64,000 nt of DNA, from positions 186,001 through 250,000 of the forward strand of contig NZ_SACT01000007.1 of the NCBI RefSeq assembly GCF_004016515.1. The letters are read 5' to 3'. Shown piece after piece: positions 1-8,815 of the stretch. Each line of letters starts with the position of its first letter. Position 1 is the stretch's first letter. Below the pieces are notes generated by a model. It did no database searches. It had not been told where the DNA came from and saw only the letters and a program-made list of their open reading frames with translations. This DNA comes from Rubrivivax albus (lineage in GTDB: Bacteria > Pseudomonadota > Gammaproteobacteria > Burkholderiales > Burkholderiaceae_C). The position numbers and the translations under genes are program-made.

Positions 1-1
1 G

Positions 2-1171
2 GCGGGCGTCGCCCCGGCACAGACCAATGGCGCTGGCGCGCCGATCCGCATCGGACTGATCGCCCCACTCAGCGGCGGCTCGGCCGATTTCGGCACCAGC
101 ATGCACCATGGCGCACGGCTGGCCGTCGACGAGATCAATGCCCTCGGCGGCTACCTGGGCCGCCCGCTGGAGCTGGTGGTGCGCGACGACCGCGCCGTGC
201 CCGACACCGGGCTGGCCGCCGCCGAGGAACTGGTGCAGCGCGAGCGCGTGGACTTCACCATCGGCTTCTGCAACACCGGCGTGGCGCTGCGCGCTCTGGA
301 GGTCTTCGAGCGTGCACGCCACCTGCTGATGGTGCCATGCTCACAGGGCACGGCGGTGACCACGCGCACGCCGCCGGCGAAGAGCCATGTCTTTCGCATG
401 GCACCGCGCGACGACATGAACGCCGCCGCCCTCGTGCGCGAGATCGTCGACCGGCGCGGACTGAAGCGCGTGGCCCTGCTGGCCGACCGCACCGGCTACG
501 GCGAGGGCGGCCTGCGCGACCTGACGGCGCAGCTGGCACAGCGCGGCCTCGCGCCGGTGCACGTGGCGCGCTTCGCGCTGGGCGTCACGTCGCTGCGTGA
601 CGAGCTCGCGCAGGCTCGCGCCGCCGGTGCCGAAGCCGTCGTCAATTACACCGTGGGCCCGGAGCAGGCCGTGGCCGTGCGTTCACGGGCCGAGCTCGGC
701 TGGCGCGTGCCCTACTTCGCGCCCTGGCCGCTGAGCTTTGCCAGCGTGCTGCAGCAGGCCGGGCCGGACGCGCTGGAAGGCACGCTTACCGTGCAGAGCA
801 TCATCCAGGACGCCGCGCACGAACGCCGCAGCACCTTCATCGCGCGTTACGCCAAGGCCTACCCGGCGGAACGACCGATCGGCAGCCTGATGGCCGCGGC
901 TCAGTCCTACGACGCGGTGCACCTGATGCTGCGCGCGCTGTTCCAGACCCGCGGCGCCACCGACGGGCCCGCACTGAAGGCCGCACTGGAAGACCTGCGG
1001 GAACCCTACCGCGGCGTCGTCACCACCTACGACAAGCCCTTCGACGCCACAGACCACGACGCCTTCTCCGAACGCATGATCTGGCTCGGCGAGTGGAAAC
1101 GCGGCCGCATCGTCTACCACGACCCCAGCGACGCCCGGCTGTCGGCGATGATCCGGCGCAAACGCGAGTAG
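2..1171 (+). CDS. ABC transporter substrate-binding protein, branched-chain amino acid type (5'-truncated)
   Basis: The frame is open to the left window edge, so the signal peptide and true start lie outside. The visible part is about 389 residues. It begins just before the first strand of a type I periplasmic-binding fold (IRIGLIAPLSGG), the usual opening of LivJ/Leu-Ile-Val binding proteins. It continues through HGARLAVDEINALGG, the canonical helix after strand 1, and two Rossmann-like lobes. This places it among periplasmic ligand receptors of HAAT-type amino-acid ABC transporters. No transporter subunits follow; the next gene is ybgC, 66 bp downstream and functionally unrelated. The ligand cannot be read from sequence; amino acids, amides and aromatic acids are all possible in this family. 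Confidence 0.85.
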   Translation, partial: AGVAPAQTNGAGAPIRIGLIAPLSGGSADFGTSMHHGARLAVDEINALGGYLGRPLELVVRDDRAVPDTGLAAAEELVQRERVDFTIGFCNTGVALRALEVFERARHLLMVPCSQGTAVTTRTPPAKSHVFRMAPRDDMNAAALVREIVDRRGLKRVALLADRTGYGEGGLRDLTAQLAQRGLAPVHVARFALGVTSLRDELAQARAAGAEAVVNYTVGPEQAVAVRSRAELGWRVPYFAPWPLSFASVLQQAGPDALEGTLTVQSIIQDAAHERRSTFIARYAKAYPAERPIGSLMAAAQSYDAVHLMLRALFQTRGATDGPALKAALEDLREPYRGVVTTYDKPFDATDHDAFSERMIWLGEWKRGRIVYHDPSDARLSAMIRRKRE

Positions 1172-1220
1172 CCGACTGTCACCGCATGTGAAGCTCCGGC
1201 GCCGCGGGCCATGCGGCTTG

Positions 1221-1226
1221 CATAAT
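1221..1226 (+). promoter_or_regulatory. possible -10 element of the ybgC-tolQRA operon
   Basis: CATAAT preceded by TTG lies 11 bp before the ybgC ATG in the 66-bp gap after the binding-protein gene. The spacing would give a very short leader. No convincing -35 is seen 16-18 bp upstream, so this is only a candidate. Confidence 0.25.
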
Positions 1227-1237
1227 GCCGGCGGTCC

Positions 1238-1645
1238 ATGAGTTCCCCCGCCCCGTTCCGTCATGCCGTGCGCGTCTACTGGGAAGACACCGACGCCGGC
1301 GGCATCGTCTTCTACGCCAATTACCTGAAGTACTTCGAGCGCGCGCGCACCGAGTGGCTGCGGTCGCTCGGCGTGCAGCAGCAGGCGCTGCGCGAGACCG
1401 TCGGCGCCATGTTCGTCGTCGGCGACACGCAGCTGCGTTTCCTGCGCCCGGCCCGGCTGGACGACCTGCTGGACGTGACCGCCGTGCTGCGCGAGGCCGG
1501 CCGCGCGTCACTGCAGCTGGCGCAGCAGGCCTGGCGCGGCACGGAACTCCTGGCCGAAGGCGAGATCCGCATCGGCTGCGTCGACGCGACCACGCTGCGG
1601 CCCCGCCGCATCCCCGATTCCATCCTCCAGGCCCTGCACGCATGA
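1238..1645 (+). CDS. ybgC: Tol-Pal associated acyl-CoA thioesterase YbgC
   Basis: A 135-residue hot-dog-fold protein. The N-terminal WEDTDAGGIVFYANYLKYFE carries the family's catalytic Asp within the T-D-A-G-G-V/I-V-Y pattern of 4-hydroxybenzoyl-CoA-type thioesterases. The length is normal for YbgC. In proteobacteria ybgC is the conserved first gene of the tol-pal operon and hydrolyses acyl-CoA or acyl-ACP in the cytoplasm near the inner membrane. Here its TGA overlaps the tolQ ATG (ATGA, 1642-1645), so the two are translationally coupled. ATG 1238 is the start that keeps the complete hot-dog strand order. Confidence 0.93.
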   Translation: MSSPAPFRHAVRVYWEDTDAGGIVFYANYLKYFERARTEWLRSLGVQQQALRETVGAMFVVGDTQLRFLRPARLDDLLDVTAVLREAGRASLQLAQQAWRGTELLAEGEIRIGCVDATTLRPRRIPDSILQALHA

Positions 1646-2328
1646 ACTCCGACATGTCCATCCTCTCGCTGGTGATGCAGGCCAGCCTCGTGGTTCAGCT
1701 GGTGATGGCCGGGCTGCTGCTGGTGTCGCTGACGAGCTGGACCGTGATCTTCGGCAAGCTCTTCGGCCTCAAGCGCGTGCGCGGCGGCAACGAGGACTTC
1801 GAGCGCGAGTTCTGGTCCGGCCGCAGCCTCACCGAGATGAGCGCCGAAGTGGAGAAGCGCAGCGACTCCGCCCCGATGGCACGCCTTTTCGCCAGCGGCA
1901 TGAAGGAGTTTTTGAAGCTGCGCGAGCGCCGGTTGGACGGCCCGGCGCAGCTGGACGGCGCGCGCCGCGCCATGCGCGCGAGCTTCCAGCGCGAGCTCGA
2001 CACCATCGAGAGCCACCTGAGCTTCCTGGCGTCGGTGGGTTCGGTGAGCCCCTACGTGGGCCTGTTCGGCACCGTGTGGGGGATCATGCATGCCTTCGTC
2101 GGGCTGTCCAACCTGCAGCAGGTGACGCTGGCCACCGTGGCCCCGGGCATCGCCGAGGCGCTGGTGGCCACCGCCATCGGCCTGTTCGCCGCCATCCCGG
2201 CGGTGGTGGCCTACAACCGCTTCGCGCGCGAGATCGACCGCATCGCGATCCAGATGGAGACGTTCATGGAGGAGTTCCTGAACATCCTGCAGCGCAACGC
2301 CGGCACGCCGGCGGCGGCGGGGCGCTAG
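1642..2328 (+). CDS. tolQ: Tol-Pal system proton-channel subunit TolQ
   Basis: A 228-residue MotA/TolQ/ExbB-family inner-membrane protein. One transmembrane helix lies near the N-terminus (residues about 10-35). A pair of helices lies in the C-terminal half, including the conserved VSPYVGLFGTVWGIMHAF segment and the ATVAPGIAEALVATAIGLFAAIPAVVAYN segment. These line the proton path with TolR. The start is the ATG overlapping the ybgC stop, which gives the usual family length; an in-frame upstream extension runs inside ybgC in another frame and is not coding. It energises TolA for outer-membrane constriction at division. Confidence 0.95.
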   Translation: MNSDMSILSLVMQASLVVQLVMAGLLLVSLTSWTVIFGKLFGLKRVRGGNEDFEREFWSGRSLTEMSAEVEKRSDSAPMARLFASGMKEFLKLRERRLDGPAQLDGARRAMRASFQRELDTIESHLSFLASVGSVSPYVGLFGTVWGIMHAFVGLSNLQQVTLATVAPGIAEALVATAIGLFAAIPAVVAYNRFAREIDRIAIQMETFMEEFLNILQRNAGTPAAAGR

Positions 2329-2339
2329 GCGCAGCGTCG

Positions 2340-2771
<432 letters not shown>

Positions 2772-2775
2772 GCAC

Positions 2776-3627
2776 GTGTCGAGCACTGCCGCCCTGCCCC
2801 ACGGCACCCTGCAGCCCCGCCCGCCGGGCGGGCTGCTGCCGGGCGCCGGGCTGTCGCTGGTGGTGCACGCGGGCCTGGTGGTGGCCATTGCGCTGGGCGT
2901 GAGCTGGCAGCGCAGCACGCCGGTGGAATTCAGCGCGGAGCTGTGGTCGGCGCTGCCGGAGGTTGCCGCGCCGCGCACGGTGGCGCCCGAGCCCGCGCCA
3001 CCGCCCCCACCGCAGCCGGCACCGGCCCCGGCGCCACCGCCGCCCGCTCCCACGCGCTCGGCGGCCGACATCGCGCTGGAGCGCGAGCGCGCGGCCCAGC
3101 GCGAGCAGGCCGAGCGCGAGGCCAAGCTGAGGCGGGAACGCGAGGCCGAGGCCAAGCGCGCCAAGGCCGCCGAAGAGGCCGCGCTGAAGCGCCAGCGCGA
3201 CCTACAGAAGCAGCGCGAGGAAGAACTGGCGCGCAAGGCCGAGGAGGAGCGGCTGGAGAAGCAGCGGCTGGACAACCTGAAGCGCCTGCAGGCCCAGGCC
3301 GGCGGCGGCAGCGGCGGGCCGTCGAGCACCGGCACGGCGGCGCGCAACGCGGCGCCGTCACAGCAGTACGGCGGGATCCTGCGCGAGCATGTGCGTTCGA
3401 AGCTGAAGTTCGACACCGTCGGACTGCCGTCGACGCTGGAGACCGTGGTCGAGATCCGCGCCACCGCCAGTGGCAACGTGCTGTCGCGTCGCGTCGTGCG
3501 GCGCAGCGGCAACGACGCCTGGGACAACGCCGTGCTGCGCGCCATCGACGCCGCCAGCCCGCTGCCGCGCGACAAGGACGGCACCACGCCAGGCTCGATC
3601 GAGATCGTCTTCCGGCCGGTGGACTGA
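2776..3627 (+). CDS. tolA: Cell envelope integrity protein TolA
   Basis: A 283-residue protein with a GTG start 4 bp after the tolR stop. The order is a short cytoplasmic N-terminus, one transmembrane helix (about residues 20-42), a Pro/Ala-rich stretch (about 70-95), a long charged helical domain rich in Ala, Glu, Arg and Lys (about 98-175), a Gly/Ser linker, and a TonB-like C-terminal domain (about 195-283) ending in a DGTTPGSIEIVFRPVD strand. This is the classical three-domain TolA plan that links the TolQR motor to TolB/Pal. The gene that normally follows, tolB, is absent; a convergent unrelated operon begins 18 bp beyond. Confidence 0.93.
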   Translation: MSSTAALPHGTLQPRPPGGLLPGAGLSLVVHAGLVVAIALGVSWQRSTPVEFSAELWSALPEVAAPRTVAPEPAPPPPPQPAPAPAPPPPAPTRSAADIALERERAAQREQAEREAKLRREREAEAKRAKAAEEAALKRQRDLQKQREEELARKAEEERLEKQRLDNLKRLQAQAGGGSGGPSSTGTAARNAAPSQQYGGILREHVRSKLKFDTVGLPSTLETVVEIRATASGNVLSRRVVRRSGNDAWDNAVLRAIDAASPLPRDKDGTTPGSIEIVFRPVD

Positions 3628-3645
3628 CGCCCGAAGGCGCGCGCC

Positions 3646-4752
3646 TCAGGCGCTCCCGCCGTAGCGTCGGATGAATCCGCGGTCGATGCGGTCCTTCCAC
3701 CACCACACCCAGCGGCCCGACGTGGCCCAGGGACCCCAGGACGCCACGGCGTGCCGCCGCCCGGTGGACAGAAGGTACAGCGTGCGCGCCTGCGGCATGT
3801 ACGGCTGCAGTGCGCCGCCCGCCAGTGCACGGCGCAGGTTCAGCGCCAGCGGCGGGCCGGCCCGCACGGCGTAGACGCCGCTCTTGGGGTGTGGCGCATC
3901 CATCCGCGTGGCCACGTCGCCGGCGGCGAACACCTCCGGGTGCGACGTGCTCTGCAGCGTGGCGCCGGTGGCCACGAACCCGCATTCGTCCAGCGCCAGG
4001 CCGCTGCCCTGCAGCCACGGCGGTGCGCTGGTGCCCACGGCCAGCAGCGGCACGTCGCAGGCCAAGCGCGTGCCATTGGACAGCGTCAGGCGGCCGGCCT
4101 CGATGGCGGTGCAGGTGTGCGGCAGCAGCGTCACGCGGTGGCGCTGCAGCGCGCGCAGCACCGGCTGCCGCACCCCTTCCGCAAAGCCGGCCAGCGGCCC
4201 GTCAGCTCCGGCCACCAGGCTCACCCGCGTGGCCGCGCCTTCGCGCTGCAGCCGCCAGGCCAGCGCCAACGCGATCTCCACGCCGCCGGCGCCGGCACCC
4301 ACCACGGCCAGGTCCAGGGGTTCGGCCAGGGCACGCGCCAGCAACGTCTCGAACAACCGCACGAAGTGCTCCACCGGGCGCAGGAACAGCGCGTGCTCAC
4401 GCGCGCCCGGGATGGCATCGCGGTCCATCACCGGGCCGGTGTCCAGCGACAGCAGGTCGTAGTCGATCACACGCCCATCGGCCAGCGTGGCGCGGCGTGC
4501 GTTCGCGTCCAGGCCGGCGATGCGCCCATCTATCAACTGCACGCCAGCGGCCAGGGCCAGCGCCGGCAGCGGGATGACGATCTGGTCCTCGCCGTAGTGC
4601 CCCGCCACCCAGCCCGGCAGCATGCCGGAGTACATCTGGCGGGCGAACGGCGTGACCAGCAGCACCTCCACCCCGGGCAGCGGCTCGCGCGCCAACGCCG
4701 TGAGCACGTGCACGTGGGCGTGGCCACCGCCGGCCAGCAGCAGGCGCTTCAT
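3646..4752 (-). CDS. FAD/NAD(P)-dependent oxidoreductase of the SelD N-terminal-domain-like family
   Basis: A 368-residue flavoprotein. It opens with RLLLAGGGHAHVHVL, a dinucleotide-binding motif with the His-rich signature typical of the NDH-2-like domain fused to selenide water dikinase (SelD) in some organisms and also found alone. A second Rossmann glycine motif (LAVVGAGAGGVEIAL, about residues 145-160) should bind NAD(P)H, and VFAAGDVA near residue 290 is the second FAD contact. There is no CxxxxC disulfide, so it resembles NADH dehydrogenase II/sulfide:quinone reductase rather than a disulfide reductase. Its ATG overlaps the stop of the DUF3047 gene (ATGA), making it the last gene of the ynj-like operon. 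Substrate unknown. Confidence 0.8.
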   Translation of the reverse strand: MKRLLLAGGGHAHVHVLTALAREPLPGVEVLLVTPFARQMYSGMLPGWVAGHYGEDQIVIPLPALALAAGVQLIDGRIAGLDANARRATLADGRVIDYDLLSLDTGPVMDRDAIPGAREHALFLRPVEHFVRLFETLLARALAEPLDLAVVGAGAGGVEIALALAWRLQREGAATRVSLVAGADGPLAGFAEGVRQPVLRALQRHRVTLLPHTCTAIEAGRLTLSNGTRLACDVPLLAVGTSAPPWLQGSGLALDECGFVATGATLQSTSHPEVFAAGDVATRMDAPHPKSGVYAVRAGPPLALNLRRALAGGALQPYMPQARTLYLLSTGRRHAVASWGPWATSGRWVWWWKDRIDRGFIRRYGGSA

Positions 4753-5438
4753 GGCTGCAGGCCCACAGCCGCCACCCAGCCCACGCTGCGGCCGCCGGTG
4801 TTGTCGGCATCGGCACCGAGCGCGATGGCCTTCAGCGGCGGCACCGTCGGCGCCTCCTCGCCGAAGGCGCGAAGGAAGTCAGCGTGCAGGTCGTGCCGCT
4901 CGGCCTGCCAGGTGCCCAAGGAGACGCCGCTGCCGCGGGCGACGATCCAGCGTAGCCGCGGCGAGTGCGCATTGGGCAGCAGCGTGCCCGCCGGCAGTGA
5001 CGGGTCGAAGACGTAGCACAGCGTGGCCGCCGGCAGCCACTGGCCGGAGACGGCGCGCGCCATGCGCATCTTCGCGCGCTCGACGATGCCCAGCGCCTCC
5101 AGCGGCAGGTCGAACAGCGCGCAGACCTTCAGCGCGGCATCGTCACCGGCCTTGGTGCGCAGGTCGGCCGAAGCCAGCGGCGTGTCCAGCTTCCAGCGCC
5201 ATTGCAGCCAGCGGCCACCGAGGCCCTCGGGAAGTTCGTGCACCAGGTTGCCGTAGGAGGCACTGGCCTCGATGCGCAGCACGGGCCGACCGTCCTGCGC
5301 GGTGAACCCGAAGCGCGTCATCGGCAGCGTCTGCTTCGGCAGGCCCACGACCTGCCAGCCGGCGCCGTCCTGCAGCGGCGGCAGCGCCATCGCCCCGGTG
5401 GCCAGGCTCGCGAGCAGCAACGCCAGCGCGGACCTCAT
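4749..5438 (-). CDS. DUF3047 domain-containing exported protein
   Basis: A 229-residue protein beginning MRSALALLLASLATGAMALP, a clear Sec signal peptide cleaved near residue 19. The mature part has the DUF3047 pattern (residues about 60-225): LQWRWKLD, DDAALKVCALFD and LCYVFDPSLPAGTLLPN, followed by a segment ending in a VAAVGLQP tail. DUF3047 proteins are predicted periplasmic beta-sandwich proteins of unknown function. The ATG at 5438 overlaps the stop of the upstream flavoprotein and its own stop overlaps the next start, so it is made in step with both. That arrangement argues for a shared envelope role with the YnjBCD-like transporter. Confidence 0.82.
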   Translation of the reverse strand: MRSALALLLASLATGAMALPPLQDGAGWQVVGLPKQTLPMTRFGFTAQDGRPVLRIEASASYGNLVHELPEGLGGRWLQWRWKLDTPLASADLRTKAGDDAALKVCALFDLPLEALGIVERAKMRMARAVSGQWLPAATLCYVFDPSLPAGTLLPNAHSPRLRWIVARGSGVSLGTWQAERHDLHADFLRAFGEEAPTVPPLKAIALGADADNTGGRSVGWVAAVGLQP

Positions 5439-7588
5439 GCGCCGCGCCGCCAATCGTGGAAGCGCTGCACCCAGCGCAGCAGGCCATGCGGCTGGTGCGC
5501 GCGCTTCCACTCGCCGGCGGCGTACTTGTTGGCCTCGGCCAGCGTGGGGTAGGTGTGGATGGTGCCCAGGATCTTGTTCAGCCCGAGACCGTGTTTCATG
5601 GCCAGCACGTACTCGGCCAGCAGGTCGCCGGCGTGGGTGCCGACGATGGTGACGCCCAGGATCCTGTCCTTGCCCGGCACCGTGAGCACCTTGACCCAGC
5701 CGTGCGCGCTGCTGTCGGCGATGGCGCGGTCCAGGTCGTCGATGCCGTAGCGCGTGACCTCGTAGGCCACGCCCTTCTCCTTCGCCTCCTGCTCGTTGAG
5801 GCCCACGCGCGCCACCTCGGGGTCGATGAAGGTGGCCCAGGGGATCACCGAGTAGTCGGCCTTGAAGCGCTTGAACGGCGCGAACAGCCCGTTGACCGCG
5901 GCATACCAGGCCTGATGCGCGGCCGTGTGCGTGAACTGGTAGGGCCCGGCCACGTCGCCGGCGGCCAGGATGTTGGGGTAGATCGTCTGCAGGTACTCGT
6001 CCACCTGCACCGTGCGCTGGGTGGGGATGCCCAGTTCCTCCAGCCCAAAGCCCTTCAGGCGCGCCACGCGGCCCACGGCGCACAGCAGCTCGTCGAAGGG
6101 CAGGCGCTGCTCGGCGCCGTTCGCTTCCACCACCAGCCACTTGCCCTCGCCGTCCTGCTCGCAGCGCAGCGCCTTGTGGCCGGTGAGCACGCGCACGCCG
6201 TCCGCTTCCAGCGCCTGGCGCGCGTAGGCCGACACCTCCTCGTCCTCGCGGATCATGATGCGCGGCGCCATCTCCACCTGCGTCACGGCGCTGCCCAGCC
6301 GCGCGAAGGACTGCGCCAGTTCGCAGCCGATGGGCCCGCCGCCCAGCACCACCAGGCGCTGGGGCAGCGTGCGCAGGTTCCACAGCGTGTCGCTGGTCAG
6401 GCAGCCCACCTCCTTGAGCCCCGGCAGCGGCGGCACGAAGGGCTCGGCGCCGGTGGCGATCACGATGGCGCGGGTGCTCAGCACCTGCTCGCCCCCGTTC
6501 GCCCGGGCGATCTTCACGTGCCACGGATCGACGAGGGTGGCCTTGCCCTCCACCACGTCCACGCCCAGGCCGGTGTAGCGCTCCACGCTGTCGTGCGGCG
6601 CGATGTCGGCGATCACCTGGGCCACGCGGTCCATCACCTGCGCGAAGTCCAGCTGCCATTCGGCCTTGGCGATGCCGTAGTCGGGGCTGTGGCGCATCTG
6701 GCGCACCAGGGTGGCGGTCTTGATCAGCGCCTTGCTCGGCACGCAGCCGTAGTTCAGGCAGTCGCCGCCCATCTTGTGGCCTTCCACGAGCGTGACCTTG
6801 GCCTTGACCACGGCGGCGATGTAGCTGGTGACCAGGCCGGCCGCGCCGGCGCCGATGACGACCAGGTTGCGGTCATAGGTCCTGGGCTTGCGGCCGGCCC
6901 ACTTCGCGTAGACCTTGCGTGCCTTGACCACGTCCACGATCTTCTTGGCCACCAGCGGGAACAGCCCCAGCAGCACGAAGCTGCCGATCAGCCCCGGGCT
7001 CAGGATGCCCTTGAGCGAGTCGATCTGCGCCAGCTGCGTGCCGGCGTTCACATACACCAGCGTGCCGGCCAGCATGCCCAGTTGGCTGACGACGTAGAAG
7101 GTGCGCGCCTTCATCGCCGTCAGCCCCATCACCAGGTTGACGACGAAGAACGGCACCGCCGGCACCAGGCGCAGCGTGAACAGGTAGAAGGCCCCGTCGC
7201 GCTCGACGCCGCGGTCGATCTCGGCCACGCGCTGGCCGAAGCGGGCCTTGATGCTGTCGCGCAGCACGTAGCGCGCTGCCAGCATCGCCAGCGTGGCGCC
7301 GATGCTGGACGCGAACGACACCACCAGCAGGCCGACCCAGAGCCCGAAGATGGCGCCGCCGGCCAGCGTCATGATCGCCGCGCCAGGCAGCGACAGCGCC
7401 GTCACCGCCACGTAGAGCGCGAAGTAGCTGCCGATCACGGCCAGTGGCCGCTCGGCGTACAGCGCCGCGAACTCACCCTGGGCCGACTTCAGGTACTCCA
7501 GCGTCAGGAAGCGCTGGAGGTCGAAGGCGAAGAAGAGCGCGATGCCGGCCACCAGGGCCAGCAGCAGCAGCACACGTGAACGCGTCAT
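5435..7588 (-). CDS. VTT/TVP38-domain membrane protein fused to a pyridine nucleotide-disulfide oxidoreductase
   Basis: A 717-residue fusion. Residues about 1-220 form a multi-helix TVP38/TMEM64 (VTT, DedA-like) domain with the family's LPGAAIMTLAGGAIFG and RLVPAVPFFVVNLVMG segments. Residues about 240-700 form a mercuric-reductase/dihydrolipoamide-dehydrogenase-like module: FAD motif GAGAAG (246-251), redox-active CLNYGC (Cys277 and Cys282), an NADPH motif VLGGGPIGCELAQSF, and a C-terminal dimerisation domain with HTYPTLAEA. The missing terminal Cys pair argues against true mercuric reductase. The start is the ATG overlapping the ynjF-like stop; an upstream GTG-like extension lies inside that gene. 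Known for the class: membrane-anchored reductases of unproven substrate. Inferred: redox chemistry at the membrane serving the ynj operon. Confidence 0.88.
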   Translation of the reverse strand: MTRSRVLLLLALVAGIALFFAFDLQRFLTLEYLKSAQGEFAALYAERPLAVIGSYFALYVAVTALSLPGAAIMTLAGGAIFGLWVGLLVVSFASSIGATLAMLAARYVLRDSIKARFGQRVAEIDRGVERDGAFYLFTLRLVPAVPFFVVNLVMGLTAMKARTFYVVSQLGMLAGTLVYVNAGTQLAQIDSLKGILSPGLIGSFVLLGLFPLVAKKIVDVVKARKVYAKWAGRKPRTYDRNLVVIGAGAAGLVTSYIAAVVKAKVTLVEGHKMGGDCLNYGCVPSKALIKTATLVRQMRHSPDYGIAKAEWQLDFAQVMDRVAQVIADIAPHDSVERYTGLGVDVVEGKATLVDPWHVKIARANGGEQVLSTRAIVIATGAEPFVPPLPGLKEVGCLTSDTLWNLRTLPQRLVVLGGGPIGCELAQSFARLGSAVTQVEMAPRIMIREDEEVSAYARQALEADGVRVLTGHKALRCEQDGEGKWLVVEANGAEQRLPFDELLCAVGRVARLKGFGLEELGIPTQRTVQVDEYLQTIYPNILAAGDVAGPYQFTHTAAHQAWYAAVNGLFAPFKRFKADYSVIPWATFIDPEVARVGLNEQEAKEKGVAYEVTRYGIDDLDRAIADSSAHGWVKVLTVPGKDRILGVTIVGTHAGDLLAEYVLAMKHGLGLNKILGTIHTYPTLAEANKYAAGEWKRAHQPHGLLRWVQRFHDWRRGA

Positions 7589-8190
7589 GTCAGCATCCTC
7601 CAGCCGGCCCACAGGCGCGACACGATGGTCAGGCCGCACAGCGCGGCGAATCCACAGGCCCAGAGCGCGAACTGCGCCGGGAACAGGCACATCAGTGCAA
7701 AGCAGATCAGCGTCTCGGTGGCCTCGGTCAGCCCGCCCAGGTAGTACAGGCCCTTGTTAGGGTAGGCCGTGCTCTGCAACCCGCGTCGGCCCGCCAGCGC
7801 CGAGAAGGCCAGAAAGCTGCTGCCGGTGCCGATGAAAGCGGCCAGCAGCAGCGCCGCCGGCAGCGCATTGTCGCCGGGGTTGGCGAAGGCGAAGGCCAGC
7901 GGCACGCTGGCGTAGAACAGGAAGTCCAGCGTGATGTCGAGGAAGGCGCCACGGTCGCTGGGCGTGGTCAGGCGCGCGACGGCGCCGTCCAGCCCGTCGC
8001 ACAGGCGGCTCAGCGCGATCAGCACCAGCCCGGCCGTGTAGGCCTGCAGCGCGATGGCCGCAGCCGCGGCGATGCCGATGGCGAACCCGGCCAGCGTCAG
8101 CGCATCGGCGCCGACGCCGGCACTCACCAGGACACGCGCGAGGCCACCGATGGGCGGTGCCAGCAGGCGCAGCGCCAGGCGGTCAAGCAT
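7585..8190 (-). CDS. ynjF: CDP-alcohol phosphatidyltransferase family protein, YnjF-like
   Basis: A 201-residue integral membrane protein with about five hydrophobic segments. The CDP-alcohol phosphotransferase catalytic motif spans residues 65-89: CDGLDGAVAR, then G81, D85 and D89, matching D-x2-D-G-x2-A-R-x8-G-x3-D-x3-D with every metal-binding Asp present. Such enzymes transfer a phospho-alcohol from CDP-diacylglycerol or CDP-alcohol to a second alcohol in the inner membrane. Its position directly after ATPase and permease genes reproduces E. coli ynjB-C-D-(E)-F order, so I call it YnjF-like. The start overlaps the ATPase stop by 8 nt. The lipid product is unknown. Confidence 0.85.
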   Translation of the reverse strand: MLDRLALRLLAPPIGGLARVLVSAGVGADALTLAGFAIGIAAAAAIALQAYTAGLVLIALSRLCDGLDGAVARLTTPSDRGAFLDITLDFLFYASVPLAFAFANPGDNALPAALLLAAFIGTGSSFLAFSALAGRRGLQSTAYPNKGLYYLGGLTEATETLICFALMCLFPAQFALWACGFAALCGLTIVSRLWAGWRMLT

Positions 8191-8815
8191 GATCGTCCAG
8201 CCTCACGATGCGCGCGCCCGGCGGCACGTCGGCCGCATCGTGCGTCACCAGCAGCGCCGGCACGCGCGCGGCCCGCAGCGCCTGCCAGGTGTGCTCGCTC
8301 ATGCGCGCGCGCAGCGCGGCGTCGAGCCGGGAGAAGGGTTCGTCCAGCAGCAGCGCCCGCGGCTGCGCCAGCAGGGCCCGCATCAGCGACACGCGGGCGC
8401 GCTGGCCGCCACTGAGCTCGTGCGGCCTGCGGGCGCCCAAGCCCGGCAGTTCGGCCGCCGCCAGTGCATGTTCCACCGCCGCCTCGCGCTCGGCACGGAG
8501 GCCCTTCGGCAGCGCGAACAGCAGGTTCTGGCGCAACGTCCAGTGCGGGTACAGCAGATCGTCCTGGAACAGCAGGCCGACGCGGCGCTGCTCGGTGGGC
8601 CAATCGCTCACGTCCTGCCCGTCCAGCCACACGGCACCGTCGGCCTGCAAAGGCGCGATCGGCAGTCCCGCCAGCCAGGCCAGCAGCGTGCTCTTGCCGC
8701 TGCCGCTGGGACCCATCACCGCCAGCACCTCGCCGGCGGCGATGTCGGCCGTCAAGGGCCGAAGCAGCGTGCGCCCGGCCAGGCGCAGCGACACGTCCTG
8801 CAGCCGCAGGCTCAC
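8183..8815 (-). CDS. ynjD: ABC transporter ATP-binding protein, YnjD-like
   Basis: A 210-residue ABC ATPase with Walker A GPSGSGKST (35-43), a Q-loop near LLFQDDLLYPH, the ABC signature LSGGQ, Walker B LLLDEPFSRLD and a switch His in LLVTHD. It is short, without the C-terminal regulatory domain of MalK/PotA-type ATPases, matching ThiQ/YnjD size. It starts with GTG, whose GTGA overlaps the permease stop (8812-8815), a sign of strong translational coupling. It powers the permease encoded immediately upstream. A thiamine-like or sulfur-compound substrate has been considered for this family, but nothing here shows it. Confidence 0.9.
   Translation of the reverse strand: MSLRLQDVSLRLAGRTLLRPLTADIAAGEVLAVMGPSGSGKSTLLAWLAGLPIAPLQADGAVWLDGQDVSDWPTEQRRVGLLFQDDLLYPHWTLRQNLLFALPKGLRAEREAAVEHALAAAELPGLGARRPHELSGGQRARVSLMRALLAQPRALLLDEPFSRLDAALRARMSEHTWQALRAARVPALLVTHDAADVPPGARIVRLDDHA

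Noticed and set aside
3635..3646. AGGCGCGCGCCT palindrome between tolA and the convergent flavoprotein gene as a bidirectional terminator
   Set aside because: Too short, with no loop and no T-run on either strand. GC-rich DNA yields such palindromes by chance.
5456..7579. Plus-strand 707-codon frame opposite the VTT-oxidoreductase fusion
   Set aside because: Shadow of a strongly supported flavoprotein; His/Gln/Arg-rich with no fold signature.
5435..7588. Calling the VTT fusion a mercuric reductase
   Set aside because: The CxxxxC pair and FAD/NADPH motifs are shared with many disulfide reductases, but the C-terminal Cys pair needed for Hg(II) is not visible and there are no mer genes.
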